Source: an uncultured Azospirillum sp. | GTDB lineage: Bacteria > Pseudomonadota > Alphaproteobacteria > RF32 > CAG-239 | Direction of reading: 5' to 3' | NCBI GenBank assembly: GCA_900539605.1 | Contig: UQCS01000016.1 | Span: forward strand, 1-34,001 | Length of the DNA stretch: 34,001 nucleotides | In this document: positions 14,476 through 23,575 of the stretch, piece after piece | Position numbering within the stretch: position 1 is the stretch's first letter | How the letters are laid out: each line of letters starts with the position of its first letter | Notes under the pieces: generated by a model | Database searches by the model: none | Told to the model about the DNA's origin: nothing | The model's input: only the letters and a program-made list of their open reading frames with translations | Program-made: the position numbers and the translations under genes

Positions 14476-16893
14476 ATGGAAGAAAGATATAACTTCCATA
14501 CGATTGAAAATAAATGGCAGCAAATTTGGGACAGCGAAAAAGCCTATAAGGTGGAAATTGATCCGGACAAACAAAAGTTTTATGTTCTGGTGGAGTTTCC
14601 CTATCCTTCCGGGGCGGGTCTGCATGTGGGCCATCCGCGTTCCTATACGGCGCTTGACGTGGTGGCACGCAAAAAACGGATGCAGGGATTTAACGTACTG
14701 TATCCGATGGGTTTTGACGCCTTTGGGCTGCCGGCCGAAAACTATGCCATTAAGACCGGGGTGCATCCGGCGGTGTCGACCAAAGCCAACATTGAGAATT
14801 TTACCCGTCAATTAAAATCAATCGGTTTCAGTTTTGACTGGGACCGTTGCGTGACTACCTGTGATCCGGAATATTACAAATGGACGCAGTGGATGTTTAT
14901 CAAATTTTTTGAAAAAGGGTTGGCTTACAAAAACAAAATCGCCATCAACTGGTGTCCTTCCTGCAAGGTGGGGTTAGCCAACGAAGAAGTTGTCAACGGT
15001 TGTTGCGAACGTTGTGGCGCTCAGGTGGTGCGTAAGGATAAAGAACAATGGATGATTGCGATTACCAAATATGCCGATCGTTTGATTAATGATTTGGATG
15101 AGCTGGACTTTATTGACCGGGTTAAGGCACAGCAGGTTAATTGGATCGGCCGTTCCGAAGGTGCGGAACTTGACTTTGGTCTGACCGACAAGGAAGGAAA
15201 ACCATTGTCGGATAAGAAACTGACTGTCTTTACGACTCGGCCCGATACCGCTTTTGGCGTGACTTACATGGTGCTGGCACCGGAACACAGATATGTGTCG
15301 GAACTGGCAGATATGTTTGAAAATCCCGAAGAGGTGAACGCTTATGTCGAAGCGACCGCCAAAAAGTCGGAACTGCAGCGGACCATGGATGATAGCAAGA
15401 CCGGGATTGAACTGAAAGGCATTAAGGCCAGGAATCCCTATAACGGCGCTTTGATTCCGGTGTTTATTTCCGATTATGTTTTAACCGGTTACGGCACCGG
15501 CGCGATTATGGCAGTGCCGGCGCATGACCAGCGCGACTATGATTTTGCCAAGGCGTTTGAATTGCCGATTATTCAGGTGCTGGAAGGCGGCGATATCAGC
15601 GAAAAGGCCTGGGAAGAAGACGGCGCGCATGTCAATTCGGGCTTTTTGAACGGCATGAACAAAGAAGACGGCATGCGGGCGGCAATTGATTATGCGGCCG
15701 AACACGGTTTCGGACGATCGAAGATCAATTTCAAACTGCGGGACTGGGTCTTTTCACGTCAGCGTTACTGGGGCGAACCGATTCCGATGGTTTATTGCGA
15801 ACATTGCGGTTGGCAGCCGGTTCCCGAATCGGAACTGCCGCTGACTTTGCCCGAAGTTCCCGACTATCTCCCCAACGATGAAGGCGAATCGCCGCTTTCC
15901 AAAGCCGGTGAATGGCTGAACGCCGTATGTCCCAAATGCGGCGGCGTTGCGCGGCGCGAAACCGATGTGATGCCGAACTGGGCCGGTTCTTCGTGGTATT
16001 TTCTACGCTATTGCGATCCGCACAATCAGGAGGCTTTTGCTTCCAAAGAAGCATTGGACTACTGGATGAATGTCGACTGGTACAACGGCGGTATGGAACA
16101 TACGACGCTGCACCTTTTATATTCCCGTTTCTGGCATAAGTTCCTGTACGATTTGGGGTTGGTTCCGACGAAAGAGCCTTATCACAAACGGACCTCGCAC
16201 GGGATGATTCTTGCTTCTAACGGCGAAAAAATGTCGAAGTCGCGCGGCAACGTGATTAATCCCGACGATATTGTCAGCTCATATGGTGCCGATACTTTCC
16301 GGATGTATGAAATGTTTATCGGGCCGTTTGACCAGGTGGCGATGTGGTCGGACGAAAGTCTGATGGGTGTTTACCGTTTTGTTAACAAGATTTACGGGTT
16401 GATGAAAAAGACCGCCGCGATAAAAACTTCGGAAGCTGATCTTCGGGCGATGCATAAATGCATTTTGGAAGTAAGCGAACGAATCGATCAAATGCGCTTC
16501 AATACCGCGGTTTCGTCATTGATGACTTATGTTAATTATATGTCGGGGCTGGATCAGGTTCCCGAAGAACTTTACCTGATATTGTTAAAGCTGATTGCGC
16601 CGTTTGCGCCGCACTTGGCCGAAGAAATGTGGGCACGGATGGGACAGGACGGTTTGATTGTGGCAGAAAGCTGGCCCGAAGGCAATCCGAAACTGGCCGA
16701 AGACAATACGGTGACGATGGCGGTTCAGATTTGCGGAAAAATGCGCGGAACCATCGAAATGCCGAAAGATGCGCCGAAAGCGGATATTGAAGCAAAAGCG
16801 CTGGCACTGGATAATGTTGCACGTCAGCTTGACGGCCGCGAAGTCAAAAAAATCATTATCGTGCCGAACCGGATCGTCAATATCGTGGCATAA
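14476..16893 (+). CDS. leuS: Leucyl-tRNA synthetase
   Basis: Charges tRNA-Leu with leucine and edits mischarged products. From ATG 14476 the protein has 805 residues, matching bacterial LeuRS. The N-terminus MEERYNFHTIENKWQQIW is the family start. Class I motifs: HVGH (50-53, the HIGH box) in PYPSGAGLHVGH, and KMSKS (585-589). The CP1 editing domain contains TTRPDTAFGVTYMVLAPEH, and a zinc-binding-like CPSC...CERC pair occurs near 158-183. The C-terminal anticodon and LeuRS-specific domains end with IIIVPNRIVNIVA. The in-frame extension to 14206 crosses a terminator and is not used here; TTG 14410 is an alternative start. It is followed 58 bases later by lptE, the usual alphaproteobacterial order. 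Confidence 0.97.
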   Translation: MEERYNFHTIENKWQQIWDSEKAYKVEIDPDKQKFYVLVEFPYPSGAGLHVGHPRSYTALDVVARKKRMQGFNVLYPMGFDAFGLPAENYAIKTGVHPAVSTKANIENFTRQLKSIGFSFDWDRCVTTCDPEYYKWTQWMFIKFFEKGLAYKNKIAINWCPSCKVGLANEEVVNGCCERCGAQVVRKDKEQWMIAITKYADRLINDLDELDFIDRVKAQQVNWIGRSEGAELDFGLTDKEGKPLSDKKLTVFTTRPDTAFGVTYMVLAPEHRYVSELADMFENPEEVNAYVEATAKKSELQRTMDDSKTGIELKGIKARNPYNGALIPVFISDYVLTGYGTGAIMAVPAHDQRDYDFAKAFELPIIQVLEGGDISEKAWEEDGAHVNSGFLNGMNKEDGMRAAIDYAAEHGFGRSKINFKLRDWVFSRQRYWGEPIPMVYCEHCGWQPVPESELPLTLPEVPDYLPNDEGESPLSKAGEWLNAVCPKCGGVARRETDVMPNWAGSSWYFLRYCDPHNQEAFASKEALDYWMNVDWYNGGMEHTTLHLLYSRFWHKFLYDLGLVPTKEPYHKRTSHGMILASNGEKMSKSRGNVINPDDIVSSYGADTFRMYEMFIGPFDQVAMWSDESLMGVYRFVNKIYGLMKKTAAIKTSEADLRAMHKCILEVSERIDQMRFNTAVSSLMTYVNYMSGLDQVPEELYLILLKLIAPFAPHLAEEMWARMGQDGLIVAESWPEGNPKLAEDNTVTMAVQICGKMRGTIEMPKDAPKADIEAKALALDNVARQLDGREVKKIIIVPNRIVNIVA

Positions 16894-16951
16894 AGAACAC
16901 GGCGGAAAACAATCGGTGTTATCCGCCGCCTAAAAAGAAAGGACCGGAACA

Positions 16952-17506
16952 TTGTTGCATAGAAAACATCTCATTTGGGGACTGCTGTTGATCTTGGGCG
17001 GCTGTGGATTTGAGCCGCTGTACGTTGAAAAAAAACACAGTAATATGTGGTATTACGGCGGTGACTTCGACACGTCGATCAGTCAGGAGATGGCTCAGGT
17101 CAGTATTGAACCGATTTCGCAGCGTTTTGGCCAGGTGATGCGCAATGAACTGTTGGATCTGCTGACGCCGAAAGGGGCGCCGAAACAACCGAAATACCGT
17201 TTGTACGTCAATCTGAGCAGTAAAAGCGTGTCGGATCAGGCTTTGCGTTCCGATATCACGGCGACCCGCAAGATGGTGAAATACCGGGTGCGCTATTATA
17301 TGGTCGAAGGGACTGAAAAGGTGTTGAGCGGCGACAGCATTGCCTATGTCAGCTATGACATTCTGGCCAATCCTTATTCGACGACGATGGCACAGAAAAA
17401 AGGTGACGAAGATGCCGCCAAAATTATTGCTAACGACATTGCGTTACGGCTGGGCGCCTATTTTCATAGCACGATGACCAACCGGGGAAATCCGCATGAT
17501 TTTTAA
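16952..17506 (+). CDS. lptE: LPS-assembly lipoprotein LptE
   Basis: LptE plugs the LptD barrel in the outer membrane and helps insert lipopolysaccharide. The 184-residue product starts with TTG, with AAAGGA upstream. The signal sequence ends in the lipobox L-G-G-C18 followed by GFEPLY, the highly conserved start of mature alphaproteobacterial LptE. The rest contains the mixed alpha/beta pattern of the family (YRLYVNLSSKS, RYRVRYYMVEG near the middle, IANDIALRLGAYF at the end). Its last 11 bases overlap holA, so the two are cotranscribed, as in most Alphaproteobacteria. Confidence 0.92.
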   Translation: MLHRKHLIWGLLLILGGCGFEPLYVEKKHSNMWYYGGDFDTSISQEMAQVSIEPISQRFGQVMRNELLDLLTPKGAPKQPKYRLYVNLSSKSVSDQALRSDITATRKMVKYRVRYYMVEGTEKVLSGDSIAYVSYDILANPYSTTMAQKKGDEDAAKIIANDIALRLGAYFHSTMTNRGNPHDF

Positions 17507-18515
17507 ATCGGTCCAGGTGGACGGTTTTATCAAAAAACCGGATCAAAAAATCAAAGCGTTTCTGGTTTACGGCAGCAATGACGGTTTGCAGCGGGATACG
17601 GTCCGGCGGTTGGCAAAATCGGTTTGTCCCGATCTGAACGATGCCTTCCGGGTGGCGGAAATCAACGGCAGCGACGCAGTGTCGGATATCGGTCGTTTAT
17701 ATGGCGAATTTAACGGGCAGTCTTTGATCGGCGGCCGGCGGGTGGTTATTGTCAACGATGCTGGCAATGACCTCAGCAAGGGAATTCGAAAAATGCTGGA
17801 CGAAAGCCCGAATGCCGAAAATCTGCTGATATTGTCGGGTTCCGGAAGCCTCAATAAGAAATCTTCACTGGTTAAGCTGGCGGAAGACAGCGGTGATATG
17901 GGGTGTTTTGCCTGCTATGAGGATAAGAACGAAGATATTTGCAGCGTTTTGCGGGGAATGGGACTGACCTTTGAACCGGCGGCGATTCAATTGCTCTGTT
18001 CACGATTGTCGGGTGACCGGATGGTGAATCTTGGTGAGTTAGACAAACTGGCGACTTATATGGGAACGGCTAAAAACGTGACCCCGGAAATTGTGGAAAA
18101 AATCATCAGCGATGCTTCCGATTCGAGTCTGGAAGATATTTATTATGCCGCGCTGGAAGGCGACCGGGCCAAGGCACTTTCCTTTTACAGTCGCTACATC
18201 AACGAAGGCAATGAACCGGTGGCAGTAGTGCGGGCCTTAATGTATCATTTGATGAAACTGTTGATTTGCCAGGCGGGAATCGAAAACGGCGAGACCGTTG
18301 ACCGGGCAATGCAGCGGTTGGTTCCGCGGATCATTTTTTATCGCGCCGATGCGTTTAAACGGCAGCTGTCGGCGTGGAAACGCGACAAGCTCCTGCGTGG
18401 GCTGGAGATGCTGTATGCTGCCGAAAAAGATTGCAAAACCACCAACATGCCGGCGATTGAGATTGTCAGTATGTTGTTGTTGCGGATGTCGGCGGCAGCC
18501 AAAAGGCAGGGATAA
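17496..18515 (+). CDS. holA: DNA polymerase III subunit delta
   Basis: HolA opens the beta sliding clamp within the clamp loader. 339 residues, normal length. The N-terminal AAA+-like domain starts KIKAFLVYGSNDGLQRDTVRRL, then GGRRVVIVNDAG; the middle has GDRMVNLGELDKLATYMG, a conserved delta motif (the NELEKL region); the C-terminal collar domain is helical (AVVRALMYHLMKLL, LLRGLEMLYAAEKDCKT). It overlaps lptE by 11 bases and is followed with a one-base gap by the methyltransferase gene. Confidence 0.94.
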   Translation: MIFKSVQVDGFIKKPDQKIKAFLVYGSNDGLQRDTVRRLAKSVCPDLNDAFRVAEINGSDAVSDIGRLYGEFNGQSLIGGRRVVIVNDAGNDLSKGIRKMLDESPNAENLLILSGSGSLNKKSSLVKLAEDSGDMGCFACYEDKNEDICSVLRGMGLTFEPAAIQLLCSRLSGDRMVNLGELDKLATYMGTAKNVTPEIVEKIISDASDSSLEDIYYAALEGDRAKALSFYSRYINEGNEPVAVVRALMYHLMKLLICQAGIENGETVDRAMQRLVPRIIFYRADAFKRQLSAWKRDKLLRGLEMLYAAEKDCKTTNMPAIEIVSMLLLRMSAAAKRQG

Positions 18516-18516
18516 G

Positions 18517-19215
18517 ATGTTCAGTGCGCGTTTTGCCAAGTTTATTGAAATGTGGCAGCAGGAATTCGGAATCGAGCGCAGTATCGACGAAAAGGTCTGT
18601 GAAGACCGCGACGGCAATCCGATTCCCTGGTACACCTATCCGGCCATTGAATATCTGTCACAATTTGACTACCGAGATAAGAAGATTTTTGAATACGGAT
18701 GCGGCAATTCGTCGCTTTTCTGGTCAGCCCGCGCCGAATCGGTTACCAGCATAGAAGACAACCCGAAGTGGTTTACCAAATGGGAAAAAGAATTTGATCG
18801 TGCCAACCTGGATGTTCGTTGGCGGGATGAGGGCGAAGCTTATGAGCAGGCGGTTTTTGAGGATGGTTGCCGTTATGACGTGATTGTGGTTGACGGCAAA
18901 CGGCGGGCGGAATGCGCGGCAGCGGCGGTGAAAGCTCTGGCCGTGGGCGGTATGGTTATTTTGGATGACAGTGACCGCATCAATACCAGCAAAGAATATA
19001 TGAAAGCGGTTGCCGCTTTAAAGGAAGCCGATCTGATCCAAGTTGATTTTTACGGTTTTTGCCCGATGAACTGTTACAGCAAAAATACTTCGCTTTTTCT
19101 CCGTCGCGATTTCAATTTTCAAACGCTGGCGGGGATTGAGCCGGTGAATGGCTGGGGTAATTTGTGGTCAATGAACCGGCGGGATCGAAAAGAGTTTTAT
19201 AAAAAACTCGGATGA
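18517..19215 (+). CDS. Class I SAM-dependent methyltransferase-like protein
   Basis: 232 residues. A Rossmann-type methyltransferase core can be read: KKIFEYGCGNSSLFWS (motif I, residues about 58-73), VTSIEDNPKW (acidic motif II), YDVIVVDG (motif IV) and VGGMVILDDS (motif V). The target is not evident; small-molecule or glycan methylation is possible. ATG 18517 is chosen because it lies one base after the holA stop with AGGCAGGG upstream; the longer open frame lies inside holA. It is the last gene of the leuS-lptE-holA run. Confidence 0.8.
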   Translation: MFSARFAKFIEMWQQEFGIERSIDEKVCEDRDGNPIPWYTYPAIEYLSQFDYRDKKIFEYGCGNSSLFWSARAESVTSIEDNPKWFTKWEKEFDRANLDVRWRDEGEAYEQAVFEDGCRYDVIVVDGKRRAECAAAAVKALAVGGMVILDDSDRINTSKEYMKAVAALKEADLIQVDFYGFCPMNCYSKNTSLFLRRDFNFQTLAGIEPVNGWGNLWSMNRRDRKEFYKKLG

Positions 19216-19237
19216 TTGTCTAAAAGAATATAGACAA
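19216..19237 (+). promoter_or_regulatory. Candidate operator: perfect 7-8-7 inverted repeat
   Basis: TTGTCTA (19216-19222) and TAGACAA (19231-19237) flank an eight-base AT centre. The repeat ends six bases before the -35 box of the following promoter, the position expected for an activator site. It has no T run after it, so it is not a standard terminator of the methyltransferase gene. Confidence 0.5.
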
Positions 19238-19243
19238 AAGTAC

Positions 19244-19272
19244 TTGCAAAATAAAAAATGATGTGCTAAGCT
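19244..19272 (+). promoter_or_regulatory. Promoter of the cysteine-rich protein gene
   Basis: TTGCAA (19244-19249), 17 bases, then TAAGCT (19267-19272) preceded by TGTGC (extended -10-like TG). The transcript would carry a leader of about 110 bases. Confidence 0.6.
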
Positions 19273-19279
19273 TTTAAAA

Positions 19280-19329
19280 GTTATCAGGGGGTTATCTGAT
19301 GACGAGCACCGCGAAAGGGGCGGAGAGCT
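19280..19329 (+). promoter_or_regulatory. Two-hairpin leader of the cysteine-rich protein mRNA
   Basis: GTTATCAG (19280-19287) pairs with CTGATGAC (19296-19303), eight pairs including one G-U. Directly after it AGC-A-CCGC pairs with GCGG-AGA-GCT (19305-19329) around GAAAGGG. No known riboswitch class was recognised. The ribosome binding site lies 50 bases further on, so the structures could protect or regulate the mRNA. Confidence 0.45.
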
Positions 19330-19387
19330 TAGGGTTTTATTATTTATGCTTGACATAAGTGTAAACAGCTTTTTAAGGGGAAGAGCT

Positions 19388-21883
19388 ATGAAGACACGAA
19401 ATTTAGGGATATTTTTGCTCGCTGCATCATTTTGCGGTGCGCTTTTTTGTGCTTGTGCAGAAGCCAAGGTCTGTTTTGTTGGTGATCCGAATTGTGCTAG
19501 CGGAGCCGATTTTGGTAAAATTGATCCGATTCCGACTGATGATCTGTGCAAACAGGAAGGTTATACGACGGTAGCTTCAGCTTGCAACAATCCGGGCGGT
19601 GTCTGCCCCTATGATGCCCGTTATGTGAAATGCTGCGGCAGCGAATATGCTTATCAGGCATGTGTTTTTCCTTTGGAAGCGGTTAAAAAAACAGATCCCA
19701 AAAGCGGAAAACTGGTTAGCGACAAATGCGGCAGTCTCTATAGATGTCAATGTAATTCGGAATATAAAACACCGGCTCAATGGAATACTGGTATTAAAAA
19801 TTGTCAGCCGGGCGGCGGCGTTTGTTTGTTGAGTACCAACGATACTGTTTTTTATAATAAATGCATTTGTGATGTAAACTATTTTCCCTATGAGGGAAGT
19901 TGCCCGGCAGAAATGAGACAAATAGAGAAATGTACGGACAGTGACGGTAAGTCCCGTGTGAGCTGCCAATGTCCGAGCAATTATCGTACCTGTACTTACG
20001 GCGGGGCGACCGGAGCCAAGAGCTGCCAACAAGGAGGATTAATCCTTTACAGTTCATGCAAATCTCCGGAAGATGAATGTAAAAATGCCGGTTATTTTAA
20101 GGACTGTGACAAACAAACCTGCTATTATGACACTAACAGTACCGAAAAAGTTAAGAATCAATATCCGATTTCGTGTGAAGATTCGAACGAAGCTTGTCCT
20201 TATGCTTACGGATTTTATAAATGCCGTTGGAGTGCTGCCAACTATTGTGCCAAATGGGATATGACGGAATATTCGAAAAAACTGCCAACCACTTGTACCA
20301 AAGACGGTGTTCAGGGAACGGTAGTGCCGTGTAATTTGGGTGGTAATGCCAACGGTGGCGGCAGCACCAAAAATTATCTCGGTTATTATCGCTGCAAACT
20401 GACTTGTGAACAACAGGTGCGCGGCGCATATTCCCAAGGGTATCTGACGGTGACGACCAATGTTCTTGACAGTAAAAACAATTTTGGGTTCGTTCGTTCG
20501 GGCGGAGGAAAAAAACATCTGTATCTTATCGGGGATGTTGCTTTCCCTAAGGGAGAGATGGGCAGTGGCGGCTGGTCTCACGACCAGATGGCAAAAGAAG
20601 ATTTTGCTTCCATTAATGGTATCAATGCTTTGTATGATGTTGATCCGGTTCGGTACAGCAGTTGTGCGGAAAATCGTTATTCATATTATCGGCCGACGGT
20701 ATATCTGAGCAACAAGCGCATCACTGGCTCAAATCAGATTTTGAATGTTGATTTGTCGGATGTTAATATTACTTTTGTGATGAACAGTGGCGATGGCGAC
20801 GGCAGAGAAGATTATCAGCTCCTGAGCAGCCACACATGGAAAAACGTTGGATTTTCTCATTATGCAAGTAAGAGTTATGTCCAAAAGCTGGGTTTGACGG
20901 ATTCTTGTGAAATGAGAACCTCTAGCCACAGAGACGGTTGGGCAGATGTTGCTTTTGACGGAGATAGAAACAATATCCACATTTATAATAAGTCAACTTT
21001 GACCCTAACCGGTGATATATCTCTGAATATGGGAACTGGTTGTTATAAGGCAGATGAAAACAATTTAAAAAATAATGAAGGTTGCGGGGCCTATACTAAT
21101 TTTCGCATAAATGGTGCTTGGGGAAAAATCATTTTTGACAATGCAACGATTGATGGTAATGCAGGTAATGATTTTGACTGTGCGGACGCAAGCACGATTT
21201 TATTTAAGAATTCCAGTGGGTTGGTTGGTAAAGTCTGGTCACAATGTAATGTTGGTTTGCTGGACTCTAATATTCAGTTGTCGTTGCTTCATATTCAGCC
21301 GCATAATAACAATCAAGCGAATGTTTCTTTTGGAGGCAGCACAATCTCAGAATGCATCAAGAAAACACCGGGTGTTTATTTAAAAAATTCTATATTGACA
21401 CTCGGAGGTAGAAATTTCCGGTGGCCGAGCATGATACGTAATAAGTCTGACTATGGCAGAATGTATATCAGTAAGGACAGCAAGGTAATCGTATATGGCA
21501 GTCTTTATTTAGGACCGGGTTCTTCCGTTTGTTTCCCTGATACCAATGGCACAAAATATGTAACTTCCAGCAAGGGCGGCTATCGGTTGGAAAATGGAGA
21601 TAACGGAAATGCAATTGTCGCATTTAACGGTAATACGAGTAATTATAAGAGAATTTATTTCTATGATAATAAGGACAGTTGGACATGTATGCCTTGTAAT
21701 CAAGGGATTTGTACGGATTATAATCAGTACAAACGCTCTTATGCGTTAGGAACTGTGAGCAGTTCAGGAATCGGTAACTGGCGTGGCACGAATCCCGATA
21801 AATGGCAAGCAGGTTGGAGCAACGGCTTTTTATTTTCGGCGTGCTATAATATGGAAGCCTGTGGTCTGGGATATAATAAGTAA
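19388..21883 (+). CDS. Large secreted cysteine-rich surface protein, unknown family
   Basis: 831 residues with a Sec signal peptide (MKTRNLGIFLLAAS..., cleavage likely after CAEA at residue 26). The mature N-terminal part (about residues 27-350) holds roughly 33 cysteines in loosely repeated units with CKxxGY, CPYxxxxYxC and CxC elements, suggesting many disulfides. The C-terminal part (about 370-831) is poor in cysteine, rich in Asn/Gly/Ser, with repeating hydrophobic strands such as STLTLTGDISLNMG, GKIIFDNATIDGN, STILFKNSSG, NSILTLGGRNFR, SKVIVYGSLYLGPG, consistent with a right-handed beta-helix like those of adhesins. ATG 19388 is chosen because AAGGGGAAG precedes it and the signal peptide begins there. 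No membrane anchor is seen. Probably an exported adhesin-like or glycan-interacting protein; function unknown. Confidence 0.75.
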   Translation: MKTRNLGIFLLAASFCGALFCACAEAKVCFVGDPNCASGADFGKIDPIPTDDLCKQEGYTTVASACNNPGGVCPYDARYVKCCGSEYAYQACVFPLEAVKKTDPKSGKLVSDKCGSLYRCQCNSEYKTPAQWNTGIKNCQPGGGVCLLSTNDTVFYNKCICDVNYFPYEGSCPAEMRQIEKCTDSDGKSRVSCQCPSNYRTCTYGGATGAKSCQQGGLILYSSCKSPEDECKNAGYFKDCDKQTCYYDTNSTEKVKNQYPISCEDSNEACPYAYGFYKCRWSAANYCAKWDMTEYSKKLPTTCTKDGVQGTVVPCNLGGNANGGGSTKNYLGYYRCKLTCEQQVRGAYSQGYLTVTTNVLDSKNNFGFVRSGGGKKHLYLIGDVAFPKGEMGSGGWSHDQMAKEDFASINGINALYDVDPVRYSSCAENRYSYYRPTVYLSNKRITGSNQILNVDLSDVNITFVMNSGDGDGREDYQLLSSHTWKNVGFSHYASKSYVQKLGLTDSCEMRTSSHRDGWADVAFDGDRNNIHIYNKSTLTLTGDISLNMGTGCYKADENNLKNNEGCGAYTNFRINGAWGKIIFDNATIDGNAGNDFDCADASTILFKNSSGLVGKVWSQCNVGLLDSNIQLSLLHIQPHNNNQANVSFGGSTISECIKKTPGVYLKNSILTLGGRNFRWPSMIRNKSDYGRMYISKDSKVIVYGSLYLGPGSSVCFPDTNGTKYVTSSKGGYRLENGDNGNAIVAFNGNTSNYKRIYFYDNKDSWTCMPCNQGICTDYNQYKRSYALGTVSSSGIGNWRGTNPDKWQAGWSNGFLFSACYNMEACGLGYNK

Positions 21884-21899
21884 TACGTTTTGGGAACAG

Positions 21900-21928
21900 G
21901 GAAAGAACAATAATATTCTTTCCTTTTT
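21900..21928 (+). terminator. Rho-independent terminator after the cysteine-rich gene
   Basis: GGAAAGAA (21900-21907) pairs with TTCTTTCC (21916-21923), followed by five T. Confidence 0.85.
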
Positions 21929-22176
21929 CGCGGAATTAAATATCTGCTGTTTGCTTGATAAAAAAGTTTTGAACAGAATTATTATTTACAACTATTTATA
22001 CCAAAGATTATTGTTAAAGAGAGAAAGTGAAACTGCTTTTTGAAAAAGCCTGGCACTGAAGGTATTTATAAAAATAAGAGTTAAAAAAGATAATGGTTCT
22101 GTATAATTTGTTTTTGCAAGGAAAACTCAAAATAAATGTAATGAATATTAATCCTAATTTTTAAACTCAATTTTTT
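21929..22176 (+). other. AT-rich spacer before the Bacteroidota-like lipoprotein gene
   Basis: No gene is seen. TATAAT occurs at 22102-22107 with only a poor -35 hexamer; a Bacteroidota -33/-7 promoter (TTTG / TAnnTTTG) does not fit exactly, though ATAATTTG (22103-22110) is close to the -7 element. Base composition is much richer in A/T than flanking coding DNA. Confidence 0.4.
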
Positions 22177-23508
22177 ATGAAAACAAACAAATTTTGGTCG
22201 TATCTGGCAGCAGCTGCCATGATGACCGGTATGGTGATGGTGACTTCCTGCACGAAGAATGACTTCGAACTGCCGGAGGTTATCGAAAGTGAGGTTCTGG
22301 ACGAAGGTCTTGACGCTAATGTCAAAGAAACGAACGGAACGGAAGGTACTCAACTGAGCTACGAAAGTTGGATCGTCGTGAAGGGTATTACCCGCGCTGA
22401 ATTTGAAAACAAAGTTTCAGTTACTCTCAACAATCAGCTGAACCACATCAGCGGAGAACTTGACGTACAGGACTTTAACGAAGGCAAGCCCACGTTGGAA
22501 TTGTCACGCAAAGTCGGCGAAAATAAAAAAGACGGTTTTGTAACGGTGACGGATTCGATACTGGTATGTACTGTTCATTATCCGGGGTTCTCATTTGATT
22601 ATGAGCTGACTTATCAGGTAGGCGTCTATGACGATGGTGTTACCCGACAAGTTATGCCTTATTATCAATATGAAAATATTACGGATAAGGGCAGCAGTTT
22701 TTCTGCTTCGGAAAAAGTGAATGAAAACGGCAAAGAGTATGAAAAACGGATGCTGACGCACGAGTTGGAAGTAACATTTAACGGTGAAGTTTATACCGTA
22801 TCTGCTGAATTTGTCCTTTATAAAGGACGGGTAGAAGATGTTCTGCTTTCGAGCAAAGTTGTCAGCGAAGGTTCAAAAATTGTTTCGTCAACGGAAACTT
22901 CCGTAACGACTTCGTCTTTTATTATCGTTGAACAGGAATGGTCCGTTAGTGGTACAAAATCTTTCCGCGTTGAAACAGAACTGTTAACAGAAATGACGTA
23001 TTCGTCTGAAAAACACTACGGTTTTGTTTCGCAAATGTGGGATCCTTATTCTGACCCTCTTCTTTACGAAAGTGTGCGGGACAGTATCGTTGTTGGCAGC
23101 CGAACTGAAGGTAATGTTGAATTTACCAGAATCAGCAGAACACAAGATATTGTGTTGACTGATATCAGTAAGGGCAAAACCAACTTGGCTGCAACTCATA
23201 CGGTATGCGAGTATGAAGTACCTGTCTATAAAGACGATGTATTGACATACGAAATGCCGTATAGCCAAGTTGACGTTGCCAGCGAGTGGCCGGGAACCGT
23301 TGAATGGGAACAAGTCTCCGATGGATGGCGTTTCTTATTTTATATAAGAAATTATTTCAATGTCGGTGATACAACGCCTATTTGTAGCGGAACAGACCTT
23401 AATGGTGACGGTGTAGACGATATTACCGGAGAACTGGTTGAGTGGACTTGGGCTGATGCCGTTGAGCTTTCTTGGACGTATTCAGATTATATTTATCTGG
23501 CGGAGTAG
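22177..23508 (+). CDS. Bacteroidota-like lipoprotein of unknown function
   Basis: 443 residues. The N-terminus is a lipoprotein signal with the lipobox V-T-S-C25 followed by TKNDFELPEV; the MVMVTSCTKND style is typical of Bacteroidales lipoproteins. The mature part is mostly beta-rich with many Thr/Ser/Val strands and a glutamate-rich start, and near the C-terminus DLNGDGVDD forms an EF-hand/dockerin-like calcium loop. No enzyme motif was recognised. The 20 bases before the ATG contain no Shine-Dalgarno sequence, unlike almost all other genes in the window but as in Bacteroidota. A bidirectional terminator follows. Likely acquired from a gut Bacteroidota donor; a binning or assembly error is the alternative. 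Confidence 0.7.
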   Translation: MKTNKFWSYLAAAAMMTGMVMVTSCTKNDFELPEVIESEVLDEGLDANVKETNGTEGTQLSYESWIVVKGITRAEFENKVSVTLNNQLNHISGELDVQDFNEGKPTLELSRKVGENKKDGFVTVTDSILVCTVHYPGFSFDYELTYQVGVYDDGVTRQVMPYYQYENITDKGSSFSASEKVNENGKEYEKRMLTHELEVTFNGEVYTVSAEFVLYKGRVEDVLLSSKVVSEGSKIVSSTETSVTTSSFIIVEQEWSVSGTKSFRVETELLTEMTYSSEKHYGFVSQMWDPYSDPLLYESVRDSIVVGSRTEGNVEFTRISRTQDIVLTDISKGKTNLAATHTVCEYEVPVYKDDVLTYEMPYSQVDVASEWPGTVEWEQVSDGWRFLFYIRNYFNVGDTTPICSGTDLNGDGVDDITGELVEWTWADAVELSWTYSDYIYLAE

Positions 23509-23520
23509 AAAGTGAATTAA

Positions 23521-23557
23521 AAAAACACCGGGTCGGTTAAGGCTCGGTGTTTTTTTG
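23521..23557. terminator. Bidirectional terminator between lipoprotein gene and hydA
   Basis: AAAAACACCG (23521-23530) and CGGTGTTTTT (23545-23554) form a long stem, with T runs in both reading directions between the convergent genes. Confidence 0.88.
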
Positions 23558-23575
23558 TGTGTTAAGAGTTTTTTC

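Noticed and set aside
18298..18516. Longer start for the methyltransferase
   Set aside because: The extension lies wholly inside holA in another frame; the ATG one base after the holA stop has its own ribosome binding site.
19296..19320. CTGATGA followed ten bases later by GAAA, like a hammerhead ribozyme core
   Set aside because: Stem II cannot form with the required closing pair, no stem III partner or cleavage site fits, and CTGATGA is itself paired in a better hairpin.
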